Shown here: positions 13,785 through 16,394 of the stretch, one piece after another
How positions within the stretch are numbered: position 1 is the first letter of the stretch
How the letters are laid out: the number at the start of each line of letters is the position of its first letter
Source: DATDVL01 sp035290025
GTDB taxonomy: Archaea; Nanobdellota; Nanobdellia; SCGC-AAA011-G17; DATDVL01
Length of the DNA stretch: 16,394 nt
Direction: 5' to 3'
Assembly (NCBI GenBank): GCA_035290025.1
Contig: DATDVL010000008.1
Location: forward strand, 1-16,394
Program-made: the position numbers and the translations under genes
The notes under the pieces: generated by a model
What the model was told of the DNA's origin: nothing
What the model saw: only the letters and a program-made list of their open reading frames with translations
Databases searched by the model: none

Positions 13785-14703
13785 CGCGCATGCTTAAGAT
13801 CCCACCGATGATGGTGACGATCAGTCCTATGATTCTGGTGATAATGGCCATACTTAAGGCTATTTCTGGTGTTGTTTGGAATACTCGGGTGAAGAGTACG
13901 GTTATGGCTGCTTCTGATGTTCCTATGCCTCCGACGGTTATGGGTATGAGCGTGACGACGGTTGCTATGGATGATACGAAGATGAAGGGCAAGAATGAGA
14001 TGTTCATGTGGAGTGCTTGTGCTATGAGGTAAGTTTGGGTGTAGATGCCTGCCCATACCATGATGGTGAGGATGACGGGCATGATGATTTGTTTTGGCGC
14101 AAGTAATGTTTCTTTGAATGCGTTGAAGGAGCTGAGCGTTCTGTCTTTGAACTTTTTTGGTATGAGGAATTTGTATACTTTCCAGACAAACCATTCTCGT
14201 GTTTTCTCGTTGAGGCTGAGGAGGAGGACGGTGAGGAGTATGAGGAAGAGTATGAGAAATTCTACAAATATGCCGGTGAAGTAGTTGAGTGCGATGATAC
14301 TTCCTATGAGTGCAAAGGTTGCTACCATGAGTAAGTCTAAGAATCGTTCTAGAGTTACGGATGATATGCATCCGCCGATGTCTCTTTTGGTGTGTTCTTG
14401 TAAGTGGAATATTTTTGAGAAGCTTCCTATTTTTCCTGGTGTGATATTACCGTAGAATAGGCTGATGAGGTGGATATGGAGTATGGTGCTGAAGGGTAGT
14501 TCTATGCCTTGGTGGTAGAGGATGCTGTTCCATTTTTGTGCTTGTAAGAGCACGACGATAAAGCTGAGTGCTATGCTGGCGAGTACGTACCACCAGTTGA
14601 TGCCGGGTAGTGTTGCTATAATCTTGTTGATGCCTACATGGTAAATGACGTAGATGAATATGAGTATGCCGATGAGGGGTAATATTCTGCGTAGTTTGAT
14701 CAT
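13768..14703 (-). CDS. UPF0104 / lysylphosphatidylglycerol-synthase-TM (AglD C-terminal) family membrane protein
   Basis: A 311-residue integral membrane protein with about eight hydrophobic helices. Family marks are YGNITPGKIGSFSKI (about 84-98), TLERFLDLL (117-125) and the late PITVGGIGTSEAAITVLF (about 265-282), the most conserved segment of the UPF0104 domain shared by MprF flippase regions and the C-terminal half of haloarchaeal AglD. Members are thought to move charged or glycosylated lipids across the membrane or to accompany glycosyltransferases. Here the domain stands alone. The gene starts seven bases after the radical SAM stop and overlaps the nucleotidyltransferase-like gene, so it is the second gene of the operon. 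It is a candidate flippase for the glycan lipid or for a lipid made by this operon; function is inferred. Confidence 0.85.
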   Translation of the reverse strand: MIKLRRILPLIGILIFIYVIYHVGINKIIATLPGINWWYVLASIALSFIVVLLQAQKWNSILYHQGIELPFSTILHIHLISLFYGNITPGKIGSFSKIFHLQEHTKRDIGGCISSVTLERFLDLLMVATFALIGSIIALNYFTGIFVEFLILFLILLTVLLLSLNEKTREWFVWKVYKFLIPKKFKDRTLSSFNAFKETLLAPKQIIMPVILTIMVWAGIYTQTYLIAQALHMNISFLPFIFVSSIATVVTLIPITVGGIGTSEAAITVLFTRVFQTTPEIALSMAIITRIIGLIVTIIGGILSMRDEKYF

Positions 14704-14710
14704 GGGGTGA

Positions 14711-16207
14711 TCAGTCCTGTACAGATCGTGAGAAATCTTTCAAGTGTCCGACAACTGCTTTGACGCCTTTGAGGGTGTACATGACATCTTCCATGCTTTT
14801 GATTTTGGTGAGGTGTCTGACAATGTATTCGGGGTGGAGGAAGACGTAGTATATTTTTCTGCAGATGCCTTCTACTTCTTGTGGTGTCATGTTGGGTGAT
14901 CTGAATGCTGGTTCTGCCATGTCGAATCGTTCGTAATCGTAGGGGTTGATGCCTTCTCTGAACCATCCTTTTTCTATGCCTTCTTTCCATAGGGGTGTTC
15001 CGGGGTAGGGTACAATGATAGTTGATTGTAGGACGTCTGCGTAGCCTTTGCGTAATAGTTTTTTTGAGAGTTTGACAGTTTCCATGGCGTCTGCTTTTGT
15101 TTCCCAGGGGTAGCCGACCATCATGGTGAGGTGTACGGTTAATCCTGCTTTTTTTGCGTCTCTGCAACTTGATTCTACTTCTTCTATGCGTGTTCCTTTG
15201 TCTAATTTATCAATAGTTTTTTGGCATCCAGATTCTAGTCCGTATTTGAGGAGTCGGAATCCTGCTTGTTTCATATGTAAATATTCTTCTGCGTTGACTG
15301 CTCCGAATCGCATGTTGCAGCTGTACATGACTTTTTTGTTGTAGCCTGAGCTGATCATTAAGTCGCAAAACTTTTTTAGCCATGGTCCTACGGTTATAGT
15401 TCCTGCATCATCAAATATTTCTTTGACGCCGCACGTGTCTACTAAGTATTTTACTTCTTCCATAACGTTTTCTGGTGATCGTGCTCTGAAGGTTCCTTTT
15501 GGGTAGAGTGTATGATCCCAAACGCAGAAGGTACATCTTCCCCACCAGCAGTCTCTTCCGCTCATGATGTAGGCTAATGGTCTTCCTTTCAGGTTGAATT
15601 CTTTTTGGTAAAGGTCGTTTCTGGTGAATACGCGGTCAACAATAGGTGCAGTGTCGAGTGGTTTTTTTAATTCATATCTGCCGTTTTCAACTATTTTTCC
15701 ATTTTTTCTGTGCCAGACTCCTCGTGGTAATTCTTTTTTTTCTTCTAATGCTTCTGCTATGTCTACCATGGCGAAATCATAATAGCCTCCGCAGATTAAG
15801 TAGTCAACGTTGCATCGTTGCATGGTTTCTTCGGGGAATGCTGACATGTGGTCCCCCATGATACCTATTTTCATGTGGGGGTAGCGTTCTTTGAGGAGGT
15901 TGATAGTTTCCCAGTGCTTTTTTACTACAGGACTTTTTGTTTCGAAGAAGAAGAGGTCTGGTTTGATGGCGTCTAAGAATGCGTAGAATGCGTGTTCGCT
16001 AATCCCTTCTGCTATGCAGTCTTTCCAGTGTGTTTCCCATCCTTCGTTTCTGAGCCAGGTTGCTCCGGTTGCTAGGGATACGGGGAAGAGGAAGGTGGGG
16101 TTGTTGAAGTATTGGAATTGTCGGTTCTGGCTTAGGAGCGGCGTTCCTTTGGGTGATAAAGTAGGTGGGTAGCCGACGATTATTTTTAGAGATCTTTTCT
16201 TGGCCAT
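14711..16207 (-). CDS. B12-binding-domain radical SAM protein with CX4CX2C cluster motif
   Basis: A 498-residue protein with the layout of cobalamin-type radical SAM enzymes (BchE/P-methylase class). The N-terminal alpha/beta domain (about 1-165) includes SLATGATWLRNEGWET, KPDLFFFETKSP and KIGIMGDHMSAFPEE; the usual DxHxxG is replaced by DCIAEG, so no lower His ligand. The radical SAM core begins at SGRDCWWGRCTFCVW, where cysteines C220, C225 and C228 give CX4CX2C instead of CX3CX2C, checked in the DNA. LLKYGLESGCQKTIDKLDKG and MMVGYPWETKADAMETV are core strands. The C-terminal part from about 390 resembles the usual tail (IIVPYPGTPLWKEGI). It is first in the operon with a leaderless start. 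A methyl transfer, cyclisation or C-C bond step on a lipid or cofactor is likely; substrate unknown. Confidence 0.87.
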   Translation of the reverse strand: MAKKRSLKIIVGYPPTLSPKGTPLLSQNRQFQYFNNPTFLFPVSLATGATWLRNEGWETHWKDCIAEGISEHAFYAFLDAIKPDLFFFETKSPVVKKHWETINLLKERYPHMKIGIMGDHMSAFPEETMQRCNVDYLICGGYYDFAMVDIAEALEEKKELPRGVWHRKNGKIVENGRYELKKPLDTAPIVDRVFTRNDLYQKEFNLKGRPLAYIMSGRDCWWGRCTFCVWDHTLYPKGTFRARSPENVMEEVKYLVDTCGVKEIFDDAGTITVGPWLKKFCDLMISSGYNKKVMYSCNMRFGAVNAEEYLHMKQAGFRLLKYGLESGCQKTIDKLDKGTRIEEVESSCRDAKKAGLTVHLTMMVGYPWETKADAMETVKLSKKLLRKGYADVLQSTIIVPYPGTPLWKEGIEKGWFREGINPYDYERFDMAEPAFRSPNMTPQEVEGICRKIYYVFLHPEYIVRHLTKIKSMEDVMYTLKGVKAVVGHLKDFSRSVQD

Positions 16208-16229
16208 TCGTTTTAGTGCAAGAAAAGTG

Positions 16230-16237
16230 ATTTATAA
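16230..16237 (-). promoter_or_regulatory. TATA box of the radical SAM operon
   Basis: On the - strand TTATAAAT begins 30 bases before the ATG at 16207. The four genes from 16207 down to 11491 have gaps no larger than seven bases or overlap, so this box probably drives them all. Confidence 0.65.
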
Positions 16238-16266
16238 GGTTTGTGAACGGGTTGGTGCTGTTGAAA

Positions 16267-16290
16267 ATCTCTGGTTGCATAACCAGAGAT
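16267..16290. repeat. Perfect 10-bp hairpin upstream of the radical SAM operon
   Basis: ATCTCTGGTT and AACCAGAGAT are exact complements around the loop GCAT. CATAACC (16278-16284) can instead pair with GGTTATG (16292-16298), so two exclusive folds are possible. It lies upstream of the radical SAM TATA box and is not in its transcript. It could be an operator, a terminator stem for a gene to the right, or part of a small RNA. Confidence 0.6.
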
Positions 16291-16336
16291 AGGTTATGTA
16301 GAGTAGCCCTGCAATAAGCATCTGCTCTTTGTGTAG

Positions 16337-16386
16337 TGAACAGTCGAGAGTTCATGTTTGATCCGTATTTTTGTTTATTTGATCCG
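16337..16386. repeat. Short dyad and tandem TTTGATCCG repeat at the window edge
   Basis: TGAAC-N8-GTTCA spans 16337-16354. TTTGATCCG occurs at 16357-16365 and again at 16378-16386, 21 bases apart (two helical turns). Spacing on one face of the helix suggests protein-binding sites, possibly for a gene outside the window. No supported gene lies in 16208-16394. Confidence 0.35.
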
Positions 16387-16394
16387 AAGGTTGA

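Noticed and set aside
13781..14371. 196-codon frame on the - strand inside the UPF0104 gene
   Set aside because: Very His/Arg/Thr-rich and out of phase with a gene that has clear family motifs.
14700..15167. 155-codon frame on the - strand inside the radical SAM gene
   Set aside because: It is an out-of-phase reading of a well-supported gene and is rich in Arg, His, Thr and Gln, as expected for AC-rich sequence.
16267..16290. Possible tRNA anticodon arm (loop containing GCA or CAT)
   Set aside because: The stem continues for 10 bp with only a 4-base loop. No D-arm, T-arm with TTC, or acceptor pairing is found around it.
15999..16355. 118-codon frame on the - strand starting ahead of the radical SAM gene
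   Set aside because: It overlaps the radical SAM gene in another frame and spans its promoter. The composition (Pro, Asn, Arg, Thr) is that of an out-of-phase reading, with no ribosome-binding site or TATA spacing of its own.
1..16394. CRISPR array, insertion sequence, transposase, integrase or attachment site
   Set aside because: No repeat-spacer pattern, transposase motif, terminal inverted repeat or tRNA-end duplication was found. The only long repeat is the promoter duplication at 6509 and 7125.

Overview
The window most likely comes from an uncultured archaeon, perhaps of a DPANN type (lineage inferred, not proven). Nine gene starts lie 27 to 31 bases downstream of the first base of a TATA box (TTTATATA, TTTAAATA and similar), so the start codon falls on or within a few bases of the predicted transcription start. 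That is the archaeal leaderless layout. The gene content agrees: a eukaryote/archaeon-type UDP-GlcNAc:dolichyl-phosphate GlcNAc-1-P transferase, an AglB-like oligosaccharyltransferase tail and a TrmB-family regulator. The + strand is rich in G and T along its whole length, under genes of both orientations.

Region 1 (1-10293, all + strand) is a protein N-glycosylation / surface glycan locus. In order it holds the C-terminal end of an AglB-like oligosaccharyltransferase, the AglH-type first-sugar transferase, a GT2 glycosyltransferase, a complete sigma-70-family sigma factor, a GT4 glycosyltransferase, a second GT2, a SAM methyltransferase, two orphan proteins separated by a chimeric mini-ORF, and two GT39-like multispanning membrane glycosyltransferases. 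The GT4, GT2 and methyltransferase genes are tightly coupled. Most other genes have their own TATA box. A likely scheme is that AglH starts the dolichol-linked glycan, the GT2 and GT4 enzymes extend it on the cytosolic side, the methyltransferase modifies it, the GT39 enzymes add sugars from lipid-linked donors on the outside, and AglB transfers it to protein.

Region 2 (10294-11490) holds a TrmB-family regulator on the - strand and, divergently, a small membrane-anchored orphan protein. The 110-base spacer between them has back-to-back promoters and an inverted repeat.

Region 3 (11491-16207, - strand) is a four-gene operon with a leaderless first gene. It encodes a B12-domain radical SAM protein with unusual cysteine spacing, a UPF0104/AglD-type membrane protein, a nucleotidyltransferase-fold protein and an alkaline-phosphatase-superfamily phosphodiesterase. 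A lipid or glycolipid modification role fits the content but is not shown. The last 187 bases hold hairpins and short repeats and no gene I can support.

Two things stand out. One is a bacterial-style sigma factor inside an archaeal glycosylation cluster, itself driven by an archaeal promoter. The other is a 31-codon chimeric ORF at 6546-6641 that looks assembled from pieces of three genes of the same cluster, sitting in one arm of a promoter duplication that brackets an orphan gene. No stretch longer than 300 bases lacks a gene; the longest gaps are 6514-6705 and 16208-16394.
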